From the NCBI GenBank assembly GCA_016858145.1, contig JAEHOE010000007.1:992001-1056000 (forward strand): a stretch of 64,000 nt of DNA, given 5' to 3'. The DNA is from Edaphochlamys debaryana. Taxonomy: Eukaryota; Chlorophyta; Chlorophyceae; Chlamydomonadales. A program made the position numbers and the translations under genes. Each line of letters starts with the position of its first letter. Position 1 is the stretch's first letter. Below the pieces are notes generated by a model. It was not told where the DNA came from, ran no database searches, and saw only the letters and a list, made by a program, of their open reading frames with translations. Positions 10,954 through 21,649 of this stretch are shown piece by piece.

Positions 10954-13900
10954 TCACAGGGCGATGGCCGGTAGCCGCGCAACGGGGACTCGGTCCATGT
11001 GGAACATGCCCCTGCGAGCGGCAGAGGCGAGGGACCACACAGAAATACGGTACATGCGTCTTGACTGTGGGACCAAGATTGCGGCACTGCGCGGGAGCGA
11101 ACGCTCACACACTGTCTGAGCTCACACCCGGGCGGCCCGGCTCTCGAAGCCATGTACGCCACGGTGCAGGACTGAGCCGCGCTCCGGTGGTCACTCTGGA
11201 AAGAGGCTTGCGCATGCCCGCGCGTCACTCACCCCCAGCACTTGACGATCCCGCCGGGCTGCAGCACCGCTGTGGGGGGCGGGGCCGAGCACAGGCGCAC
11301 GGGGGCCCGGGGCAGGCGCATTAGGGTCATAAGGCCCGGGTAGCTAGCACCTCTGCCAACGGGTACCCCTGCAAGCCCCATCAAGTCTGCCCATCAACTC
11401 AGCTACTCAGGCCCTTTACCAGTCGCCCTGTCACGCGTGAGCCCCCGCAACCCCGTTCCCTTGGCTCGCGCACCGCAGGTGTGCATCTCCCCCGCAGCGA
11501 TGGCGGTGGCGCGGACGCCCCACCCCAAGTCAACGGGGTCCAGGGCATCTCCCATCTCGCCCGGCGCATCGCCTGTGTTGACGCCGAGGGGGCTCCTGTC
11601 CCCAGTGCCAAGCTGCCCGAAGAAGTTCATCCTGCGGGGCCGGGGAGGCAGAGGCGCGGGAAAGCGAATTGGCACGGCGTGTATCGTCTGGTAGTTGCTC
11701 CCCATGAGCCGCAACTGACTCTTTCCCTTTTGCATCATCCTGTCCATCATCGGCTCGGAGCTCGCTCACCCCCAGCACTTGACGAGGCCCCCGGGTTGGA
11801 GTAGGGCTGCGCGGGAAGGCGGCCGCGGCCGGGCGGCGTGGGACCAGTCCTCAGGACGGCAGGCAGGGGTATGGAACCTGGTTGGAGCAACCCTGCACCC
11901 CGAGCGAGGCCTGTGTGTTTCTTGGGATGAGGCCTCCAGCCGTTCTTCATCCCCAACCCGAGCCATCCCGGGGCGAACCTACCTCCTTTGAAAGCCCCGT
12001 CGCGTCCCCTTTCCCACACGCGGAGGCCTCACCGCACGTGTGCCAGGAGCCCGCCGCCACCGCCTCCACGCGAAGACCCGTGCCCACATCCACGGGGCGA
12101 AGGGCGTCGCCCATCTCGCCCGGCCTCTCGCCAATGGTTTTGGCCCGCGTGCCCTGGCCAAGCTGACCATTATCGTTGTTTCTGGGGGCCGACACGGTGC
12201 ACGGGAAGGGGGCACGAGCAAGTCGGGCGGAGGGAATGATAACAGTAGCCGCTGGGACGAGGGTGCTTGTGATGGCTCGTGCGGTCACTTCAGCTCACAC
12301 ACCCACGCGCCTTCAGGAGCGCACTGCGGAACACCCACCCACCTGCCTCAACCAGGCAATCCCTGCCGGTCCCGGCCCGCCCGTCCCCCACCCACCCCCA
12401 GCACTTGAGCCGACCGCCCGGCTGCAGAACGGCGCACACGTGGGTGCTCACGGAGAGCGCCTGGGGAGAGGGGGAGGGCACCGCAAAGGGGGGTGCATGG
12501 CTTGCTGGCAAGGACCAAAGTCCCCGATGGTTGTTCAGAGTTGTCTAGCTTCGACATTCAGCCCCTGGGCATTTTGCCCTTAACAGTAAGCAGTATTGCA
12601 CATGTCCCTTCATCCCACTCACGCTAGCGCTGAGGCCCGTGCCGAGCTCGATTGGCTTCAGGTTATCTCCCATCTGCCCCGGCCGGCCCCCCACGGCGGT
12701 CGAGAACATATGGTCTGCGCCCACGCCCTGCCCCAGCTGCCCAAAGCCGTTTGACCTGCGGTGCAAGGGCCGGCATGGAAAGGGCAAGGGCCTGAGGGAG
12801 CTGCGTGTAACACCGGCACCGGTACGGGGTGGCGGGTGGTAGCAAGTTGGGCTCACCAACCTTTGAGGGAAGGGGCCCACCAGCCCCCACAGCCCACTTC
12901 GTGGCTCCACGCCCCAGCCCCCACCCGCCCGCCCTCACTCACCCCCAGCACTTGACACGGCCCCCTGGTGCCAGAATGACGCATGTCGTGGGCTGCCGCG
13001 AGTATGAGGAGGTTCCACTGTAGAGGGCTGTGGCCGACAGCCCCGTACCCAGGTCCACAAAAGGGAGCGCATCTCCCATGGTGATCGGGTAAAGGACCGT
13101 GTCGTCGGAGTATCGGGCCTCGCCACGGTCAGTCTCGTCGCCGAGGCCTAGAGCTCCAAGGCCGTTGAAACTGGGGGCCCAAAGGAAGCATTTGGATAAT
13201 TGGTAAGGGGGCTGGTGTGCGGGGCGTGCAGCAGTGAGCCGATGGGGGACACAGAAGGGATATGGGAAGGCAAGTCTGAGCGGGCACGCACGGGAGGAAG
13301 CGCTGCCTCGGAATCAACCCTGCCCCAGCACTTGACCCGGCCTCCGGGCTTTATCAGCACGCAGGCATTACACCAGCCCACCACAACCTAGGGCGCAATT
13401 CAAGCATTTGGGGAGCTGGTAAGAGGGGCTGGTGTGCAGGGCGTGCGGCAGTGGGCCGATGGGGCCGGATTACGGTATATCATTCAAGGAGGGCCAGGAT
13501 GCGCTGCTTGGCAGTGTGTGCATGCAACAGAGGGGGCATGCACCGATGCACGATGCTCGGCCACCGGCACAGCCATCGGTCCTGTAAGCGCTGCCTTCTC
13601 TCAGCCTTCTCTGTCCTGCCCCGCGCAGGCGACCCATGCCCTGAATCCATTACCCACACCCTTACCCCCAGCACTTGACCCGGCCTCCGGGCTTCATTAG
13701 CACGCAGGCATTGTACCAGCCCACCACCACCGTTATAGCCTGAGGATGGCACAGGGGGCACGACAAGTAAGGCCCATGCAGCATCGCTTGTACAGTCAGC
13801 ATAGCCGGGAAAGAGCGCCCTCTGGCCAGGCTGAGAGCGAGAGCTGCCCGCGCGTAATAAGCGAACGCACTTCACGGCCGTCCCGCCTAGGGTTAGAAGG

Positions 13901-15049
13901 CGTAGGGTGCCTCAGGCAGCTGTGCTGGGGCCTGGCCAAAGACCGGCTGGGTGCCATCCAAGATACTACCCCGGTGATATCCCTCACGCAAGCCAGCAGC
14001 GTGTGTCAAGCCCAAGCCAAGCCTCTGGACTCTCGGGGTCAAGAGCCAGGCCTCACCTGCACGCCGGTTCCCAGGTCCGCGGGCGGCAGGCGCCTGGGGT
14101 TTTCCGCTGCCGTCTGCAGGACCTGGTTGGACCCGACAGTGTGGTTACTCCTGTGATCAAGGCAAGGCGCAAGGACGGCACACTGAACACACGTGCCGTA
14201 CAACGGACCAGCGGCACCCACCGTGTATGCATGTGTTGCGGCAACCTGCATCAGCGCTCTCCTAGTGCGGTATGATGACCCTGTGCCGTGCCCATGTGGG
14301 CCCGTGCCCCCACCCACCCCCAGCACTTGACGCGGTTCCCCGGCTGTAGCACGGCACACTGGGTCGCCAGCGTGCCGCCCGCAGCCGCCGCTACGCTGTT
14401 GATCCCCTCTCCAAAGTTGACATAGCGGGCATGAGGGTCATTATAGAACCTGCCGCGAGAGCAAAGGAAGTACTTCAGGCTAAAGTACAGTAGGCCGTGC
14501 CGCCATCACCGGTACGCTGGCACTACGGGCACAGATATGTTGGGCATGCCGGTCCCCTCAATGCCTCACCTCCAGCACTTGAGCCAGCGGGATCCGTGCG
14601 CTTCCAAAATTGCGCACGCAGAGGAAAAAGCCGCGCCGGCCACGAGTTCGGCGACCCTGGCCTCTCCGGAACCAGGGTCTGCGTGAGCATGAGCAGAACT
14701 AGGAGCGTGTTTGAACGATGAGCAGGTCGTTGGGCGTATCGCGCCCAAAGGATAAATAACGGAGCTTCAGCGTGCGCTTACACGAGGGGTAGCCCGGGGG
14801 GGAAGTGGGCGGGTAGCTGGGCGGATAGCTGGGCGGATGGCTGGGCGAGGCGCTTGGCGGCGGGTAAGCGGGGGCGTATGCGGCGGGGGCGGGTGGGTAT
14901 ATACACGTACATGTACAGACTGGCGGGTACGCGGGCGGTGGTGCCCCCAGCTCGTGGCCGATGAAGCTTCGCTGAGGTTCGGCGGAGGCTACGCTGGTGA
15001 GTCCGAGCCACAGCAGCGCAAGGCGACATGCGGTCGGAACTCGCCCCAT
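10954..15049 (-). CDS. Secreted RCC1-repeat (beta-propeller) protein, 513 aa
   Basis: Exons on the minus strand: 15049-14782, 14678-14570, 14449-14318, 14150-14057, 13739-13666, 13170-12943, 12755-12623, 12460-12396, 12181-12033, 11806-11770, 11631-11474, 11269-11233, 11011-10954; every junction is phase-consistent. Residues 1-23 form a signal peptide; a Pro/Tyr-rich linker (PPAYPP, SYPPSYPP) typical of algal wall glycoproteins follows; then RCC1/ATS1-type repeats with the pattern FGQLGxG, MGDxLxPVDLGTG, AxAAGxxHTCAxLxPGG, KCWG. The KCWG ends repeat seven times, each immediately before a phase-2 intron, so exon boundaries mark the repeats. RCC1 blades make a beta-propeller; with a signal peptide this copy is presumably extracellular, not a nuclear exchange factor. 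The last exon (GGMFHMDRVPVARL then stop) is the least certain. Partner and function unknown. Confidence 0.78.
13187..13738. repeat. Tandem duplication carrying an RCC1 half-repeat exon
   Basis: The segment beginning AAGCATTTGG at 13187 recurs at 13402, each followed by matching GCTGGTGTGC and GCGTGC tracts and ending in a near-identical copy of the exon that encodes ACVLMKPGGRVKCWG (13666-13739) or ACVLIKPGGRVKCWG (about 13320-13387). The left exon copy keeps its acceptor but its donor GGGGTAAGG has become GGGCAGGG, so it is probably a dead exon in the intron. Confidence 0.7.
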
Positions 15050-16907
15050 TCCGTAGCTTGCGGTCGCTCAGCCGCTGCTCACAGGAATGGAGGCTTACTC
15101 GCTTTCAGCGCAAAAGCGGCGTTGGAGTAGTGTCAACTTGCGATTGCAACACAGCTGCTGGCGACAAGCGCTAATTGTAAACGTACCAAGTAGATTGGCT
15201 TCGGTGTTGTCCCTGGTGCCTCGTGACATCTCCCAAGCGGGTCGGGGGTCTCGGGTCAACTTGATTTGAGTAGCGCAGTCGATCGTTACGTGGTCGTTAC
15301 GGGGACGAACTCCCGCCCTCCCGCGTGCTCAAGGCGCACACACGCATTTCGAAGACTGTATGTCATACACCGCTTTCCTGCCGTTGGTTGCACCCGAATT
15401 CTTCATCGCGTGGTCCCTGGTTTGTGCGTGTGTGCCGCGCCCCATCCTCCCCTCCCCTCCCCACCGCATCAGCAGCAGAGTGATTGATACCCGGCCCTTG
15501 TGCAGGGATTGCGGGCCCCTGCGCCCCGTTGTCCATCATATCCCTTATGCATCGGGTTGGGCGTGGCCTCCGAGCTCCGACCCCACGAATTCCCGACGTG
15601 TGCGGGCATCTGGCAGCTGCGGGCGTCGTGGCTGAGGTGTCGCAGGGTGTCGCCAGAAGGCGTTGGAGGCAGAAGGCTCCCTCGTTATTGCTCACTGACG
15701 CTACACACTCAAGACTTTGGCACGGCATCGTCAGCGGACTCTGCACTCTGTTGAGCTACCGGCCTGCCTGAGGTTATTAGTGCCGAGACGGTCCAGGCTC
15801 CGCGAGACACCTACCGCCTTCCTCCGTCATGGCCCAGAGCCCCGCAACCCGCTCCTTGCCTCCATCCACATTGGCCCTCAACGCTACAGCAGGTATCGGC
15901 CCGAGCAAGCCCCCCTACTCAAGCTTCCCGCGCTTGAACTACCCTCAGTGTTGCCACACTACGCGTTCTCACTCTAGCCTCGAGAGAAGTAGCTCAGAGA
16001 GGACTAATAAGAGGCCGCACCGTGTCCACCAACTTGAGCGCGGAGAGATACTGCATGCAACTCATGCCGGTACCGTACTGCTGCAGCAAAACGTGCTTGT
16101 CCTGCCAATCTTCGCGCTGCATAGAGGGCTGCAAACCAGCCAAGCGCTCCGCTCTAACAGTTGCGGAAGCCACACCCCAGCTACACTGCCCCCTCCCTCG
16201 CCGAACCGCGGCAGGTCAGGAGGGGAATGCCGCACATGCACATGCACTCTGCATTCACTGCACGCCCCGTGGCACACCCAACAGGTCAACAAGATTCTTT
16301 CCAACCTGCTTCGACCAACACTACATGGGACGCAAACCATCAGCCAGCTGCAAACAAGGGTGTCCCTCCTCAGCACAGGGAAAAGGGCTGAGCAAGGGCA
16401 ACCAGCAGGCGTGCATAAAACCAAAAGAGACCAGGCAACGTCACGGCATGTGGTATGCGTGAGTCACGTTGCCAAGCCCACTGTATTAGCTACACATCTT
16501 ATGCAGCCTGTTGCCGGACCGCCACAACTCGTGTGAACACAAACTAGAACAGTAGGGGCGGTGTTGCGCTTGCAACCAGTACGCGTGTACAGTGATGGCC
16601 ACAAGACCACGGAGTTTGGCGCCAGCAACTATTAAAGGCCCGCAAAAGACCAACAGAACCCACAATTGCCACCAACGCGCTCATTTCTATCATACCGGTA
16701 CCTACTGTTGCCCACGCATCAAGCTCTTCGGTGCTGTGAAACTCGACGATGCCCCTGCCAGTAACCACAACACAACTGCCATTGTACACGTGTCCATGCG
16801 ACCCAGCCTGTCAGCTCATTGTACAGCCTCGCGGCCTGGCCCAGTACTAGATCCGGTTCCGTAACCGCAGGGCTGCGCCGCTCCGGACCTCCTGGCGGTC
16901 GCATGGG
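15050..16907. other. Intergenic region: RCC1-gene promoter and 3' UTR of the leucine-rich gene
   Basis: About 1.86 kb of relatively AT-rich sequence with no recognisable exon. The right part should carry the 3' UTR of the minus-strand leucine-rich gene; the left part should carry the RCC1-gene promoter. A 235-codon ORF at 15829-16536 has no domain-like composition and is not called. Confidence 0.45.
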
Positions 16908-19900
16908 TCACGCGCTGCCCCCCACCGCCACGTCCGTCAGCCTCCCGTCCACCACCACCTGCAGCCTGTGCGGGCGGGGGGGAGGGTTGGGACGGCAGCA
17001 GGGCAGGGCAGCGTGTGGCAACTCAGGAATCGACCGAGCCCAAACCAAAGGCGTAGCATTGGGCGACAGCTACGCCTCAACCCCAGACGGGGCAAGGCAA
17101 ACGGAGGGGTTTCACAACAACAACAACAACCAGGTAACGACGGACAGTGGCGCAGAACTGCTGAGTGGCAGACGGGGGAAGGCGAAAGGAGCTACACGAC
17201 AAACAGGGGAGACAACGACTGCTGGCCCAAGCACCTGTTACGGCGCTGCCAACGCACCTGCGCAGGGAGCCCATGAAGCGACGCAGGTGCAGGCAGGCGC
17301 TGATGGTGGGCCCAGCCGCCAGCAGGCACACGCGCTCCAGGCTGCGGGCCCACTCGCTCCCGCCCAGGCCCAGGCCCTCGGGCGGCTCCTGCCCCGCGCC
17401 CGCGCCCGGGCCCGCCGCCGCAGCCGGGCCCAGGCCCAACGGGGACCCGTGCGGAGCGGGGAAGGCGCCCGCGTGCGTGTGGCCGTACGGCCGTGCCTGG
17501 GCCTGCGCAGGCGCTTGCATGGGCCCGATGCGATGCGGCTGGGCCTGGGGCGGAGCGTCGTCGGCCGGCCCTAGGCCCGGCCCTGGCTGCTGCGGCTGCA
17601 GCTGTTGGGGCGGCGGCGGGGCGGGAACCCGGAGCATGGCGTTGAAGGAGGGGTCAGCGACCATGGGCGTCGCTGCGGGCGAGGATGGGGAAGGCATGTG
17701 GGGTTACTAACAATCTGTGTCATGACGTGGATCGAGCGCGCCCCTAGGCCCTCGGGCTTTCGTTAAAGCTGACACGAGGCGACCGCTCCCCACGCGTCCC
17801 AGCCCGCACCCACCCAGGCTGTCCGGGTCCCCCGACGCGCCCGCCCAGCAGCGCAGCACGTGGTCCCCGCACGCCGCCGCCGCGCCGCCGCCCAGGCGCA
17901 GCTCCCGCAGGCGGGGCACCACCCGCGGCAGCTGAGTGAGCGCCGGCCCTGCGGAGCAGAGGGCGCAGAGGGCACAGAAGGAAGGACGGTGAGGGCGTGT
18001 GAAGGCGTCGCGGTGAGGGACCGTTAGCGCAAGACAGGGGGCCGGAAGCGGCAGGAAGGGAGAGGCTGGTGATATCAAGGGGACAAGCGAAGAGCTTGGG
18101 AGGACGATTTCGCGGTGCACAGTTTGACACCTCCTCGCGCCTGGAGCCAGCCCCAGCGCGGCCCTGGCTGCCCCAGACCCCTGGCCCTCCCTGCCATCCC
18201 TGGTCCTCCCTGGCATGAGCAGGCACTCACATGTGAAGCGGACTCCCCCCAGAAAGGACAGCGGCGGCACGGACAGCCAGGCCGGGGAGGCAGCGTCCAG
18301 GGAGGGCGGCGGCGTGCGCTGGCCCGGACCTGGACCCTGGCCCTGGCTCGCGCGCCGCGCCCCAGCCCCTGCCCCCGTGCCCCCCGCTCCCTGGCCCTGG
18401 CTCCCCGCGCTCGCGGCACCCACGGCCCCGGCCCCGGCCGCCGCCTTTCCTCCACCCGCCACCCGCCTCCCTTCTGCCTCCTCCCCTCCCTCGCCTTCGC
18501 CTCCTGCCGCCGCCGCCCTCGCAGCAGCCTCTCCCTCCGCCCTTGCAGCCGCCTCCTCCGCCGCCGCCGCCCGCGCAGCTGCGGCCGCGGCCTCGTCGGC
18601 GGCGGCCGTGTAGGCTGCGATCACGTCCGCGGGGCGGTGCAGCGCCCCCACCACCAGGGTGAGCGATGCCACGCTGGGCGGCAGGCAGGCGACCAGGGGC
18701 TCCAGGGCCTCGGCGCTGAGGCGCAGGCTCAGGCGCACAGAGGCCAGGGCCGGCTCGGGACCGGCGGCAGCGGCGGAGACGGGGTCGGGGCTGAGGCTGG
18801 GGCTGGGGGCGGGGGCGGGGATGAGGGGCTCGGCGGGCGGGCCGAGTGGAAGCTCGGGGGTTGAGAGGGAAGGGTGTGGGGAGGAGGAGGCGGCCGCGGC
18901 GGCGGCAGCAGCTGCCGCGGTGTGGCCATGGGCGGAGTGGCCCCAGCGGCCGCCGCCGTCGTCCGCGTCAGCATCCGAACCTGACCCAGGCCCATGCGAG
19001 GCCGGCGGTAGCAGCGGACCCGCCAGGAATGGCTCCGGCGCCGCCGGAAGTAGCAGCGGCGGCGGCTCGAGGGTGGTGAAGGAGCGGTCCGAGCTGAACG
19101 ACAGACGGCGCAGATCTGTACGGCGCAGCATCCAGAGTACGGCACCCAGTGGGTGGTACGACACAGGATCCTGGTCCGACTGCTCTTCGTCGGGCGGCTC
19201 CGCGGGTGTGACGGGGAGCACGGCGAAGGAGGGCGGGCCGAAGGAGGAGAAGAAAGACGAGGAGGAAGAGGAGGAGGCGGAGGAGGAGGAGGTTGAGGAG
19301 GGGGGCGAGGACGACACGGGGCTGAGCTGTCCAGGCGAGCGGGAAGGGGACTCCAGGCCTGCCTCGGCCTGACCGTTCAGCGAGACCGTCGGCGACCGCT
19401 CCAGTCCTCTTGAATGGAGACCTAGTCCGTTCTCTGCGGCGTTGCCAGCAGGGCCGCTGGCCTCAGCGGGTTGTCGCTCCCCCGCGCTAGCGCCTCCGCT
19501 GGGACTGCCCAAGTCGCCGCCGCCGCCTCCCCGGCTCCCGGGCGGTGAACCACTTGGCCCGTCCCCACTGCCGCCCGGACCTCCGACCCCATCGCCGGGA
19601 CCTCCCGCCGCAGCAGGTGGCGGCAGCGGTGGCGGCGGATGCACGTGCGGCGGCCTCCGCTGCGGCCGGCGGCGGCCCCTCAGCGGCGCCTGCTCCACGA
19701 GGGCGAGGTGGCGCAGCCGCGGCAGGCAGCCCACCACGCCCTGCATGCTCGCCATGTCCACGTGCCCGTCCAGATCCAGCACCAACCGCTCCAACGACCC
19801 CAACCGCCCGGGCGGTTGGATCTGCGGTTGTGCGCCGCCGCCAGCAGCTGCCGCCACCGGCCGCACGGCCGCCGCCAGCGCCGCCACGGCGCCGCCGGCC

Positions 19901-21165
19901 CTCAGCCCGCTCAGCTCCAGCCGTGTCAGCCGATGCAGCCGCCGCAGCGCGACGCCCAGGCAGGCGGGACAGGGCTGCGCCGACGAGCAGGCACAACCAC
20001 CTCCGGATGGAGCCGGGCCGCCCGTTCCCATGCCCGAGCCAGAGCTAGTAGCGCCCGGTCGGCCGCTGCTGGGGGCGCCGGGAGACGCTTGGCCCCAGCG
20101 GCAAGCCGTGGCGTCGGGCGGGGCGCGGCGCGCCCAGCCGTCGGCGGCGCCCGCGCCGCCTAGCGCCGCCAGGCGGGGCCCGCGGCTGGCGCGGCCGCAG
20201 CACTCCGCAGCGGCCTCCTGGGTGGCGGCGCTGAGGCTGAGGCGAAGGCTGACCAGGCCCGAAGGCAGCGCCGCCAGGATCGGGCACCAGGCGCCTGGCG
20301 ACAGCGCTTGCGCTGCCGGCGTTGACCGTTGACCAGCGGTGGATCCCGGTTCCGCGTGCTGGGCGTGCGGTGCCACAACCGGGTCGAAGGCGGGAGGGGT
20401 TGCGGGGGTGAGGATCGTGACGCGGAGCAGGGCCAGCTCGTTCAGCCCTGGCGCGGAGTGCAGCAACGCAGCCAAGGATTCGGGCGTGATTGCACCAGCT
20501 GGGGCGTTGACCGGGTTTGACCCGGAGCAGGATGGCGCCAGGGCCAGGCCGTCGAGCTCGAGGGAGCGCAGGTGTGCGGGCTGCAGGGCCGACAAGCAGA
20601 TGGGCCACAGGCTGCAAGGCGGTGGTAGTGCGTCTGTGGAGGAGTGCGTGTGGTGTGCCGGCTCCTGGCACACCGTGACGTGTGCTAGTGCGGGCAGTCG
20701 ACCCAGCAGCGCCAGCAGAGCGATGGGGGACGGCGGGTGTTCAGCACCATCCTCGTGCCCCGAGCACGCCGGCTCCTCCGTGGGCAAGCAGATCTGGGGG
20801 CGCACACCACCATGAACGATAGTCAAGATCCAACAGGAGCGCGTCAGCGGCGTCGGTCGCACCAATCCGCCACGCAAGCATCGTCGTGACCTCGGATCAC
20901 CAGTCGAGACGGAGAGCTGACCAGCGCCCCAACTATCAGGCCCGGATGCAAGCGGCGTCGGCCTCGCGGCAAAACGGAAAGAGTCCCGGAGCAACTTTCT
21001 CACCGATACGCAGCGTCGCTCAGCGTCCGCTGCCAGTCGCGAGCCACGGCATAGGAGTCGCAGAGTGTTAAGGAGCTTCTCGGAGGTGCCGACGACCAGA
21101 GGGCGCACGGCGAGTGCAAGAATTCTGTTGTTGCTCACGCCAGGGTCTTCCGCTAGCGGAGCCAT
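16908..21165 (-). CDS. Large leucine-rich, F-box-like protein, 1180 aa
   Basis: Exons on the minus strand: 21165-18231, 17948-17814, 17672-17258, 16965-16908; all phases agree. The start is taken at the Met at 21165; an in-frame Met at 21300 would add 45 residues. The N-terminus (TLRLLCRGSRLAADAERRCV) resembles the end of an F-box followed by the reset helix seen in volvocine F-box/LRR proteins. Irregular leucine-rich segments occur near residues 198 (LRSLELDGL), 242 (LNELALLRV), 303 (LVSLRLSLS), 413 (LTRLELSGL), 458-490 (LERLVLDLD to LRHLALVEQ), 825 and about 990 (LPRVVPRLRELRLGGG). Between them lie Gly/Pro/Ser-rich spacers and an Ala/Glu coiled-coil-like run at about 855-930. The last exon ends LQVVVDGRLTDVAVGGSA. 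If the F-box is real it would act as an SCF ubiquitin-ligase adaptor; that is inference. A small unrecognised intron in the first 180 residues is possible. Confidence 0.65.
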
Positions 21166-21649
21166 GTCGCTGCATCGCCAGTAGAACAGTCCGTGCAAAG
21201 CGATATGCGAGCAGCGGGGCCCGGGTTGTTGAGACGCTGATGGCGCTTCATGCAGCGTTTTCCGCCATGCCTCGCAGAGGCCCATACACGAACACACCAA
21301 GACAACTCAAACTTCCTCGTGCCCATCGTCTTATCATTCGCGAAACACTCGCCTTACTTGCACTGCTACCAGCTCACGCAGTGTAGCCCACTCCAGAGTG
21401 CTCGCATAGCTATATAATGCCTTATCATCAAGTGCTCGTATAGTTGCATATTGCCTAATCATCAAGTGTCCTGGTAGCAGGTCGTCATTGGGCCGTCCTC
21501 GAAGGGACCCCCTTTGGCCATCGCCCGCGTGGCCGCACGCGGCTGTGGACTCGCAGAAATGCTCCCGGGTCGAATACCAGAAGGTATCTAGCAGGCACAG
21601 AACGCCGCGGAGGTGTGGTGCCGTGTGAGCAGGTCTTCTCCCGGCAGCA
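21166..21649. other. Divergent promoter region
   Basis: Separates the start of the leucine-rich gene (minus) from that of the coiled-coil gene (plus). An AT-rich patch at about 21405-21475 contains a repeated ATCATCAAGTG motif (one copy near 21427, one near 21459). No coding exon seen apart from a possible longer N-terminus of the leucine-rich gene up to 21300. Confidence 0.4.

Noticed and set aside
13401..13666. CRISPR-like spacing of repeated CAGCACTTGAC motifs across 11230-14580
   Set aside because: These are the repeated KCWG codons at RCC1 exon ends on the minus strand, with unequal spacing and coding meaning.
15829..16536. 235-codon plus-strand ORF
   Set aside because: Low-complexity mix with no domain-like pattern in AT-richer intergenic DNA; no supporting splice or poly(A) context.
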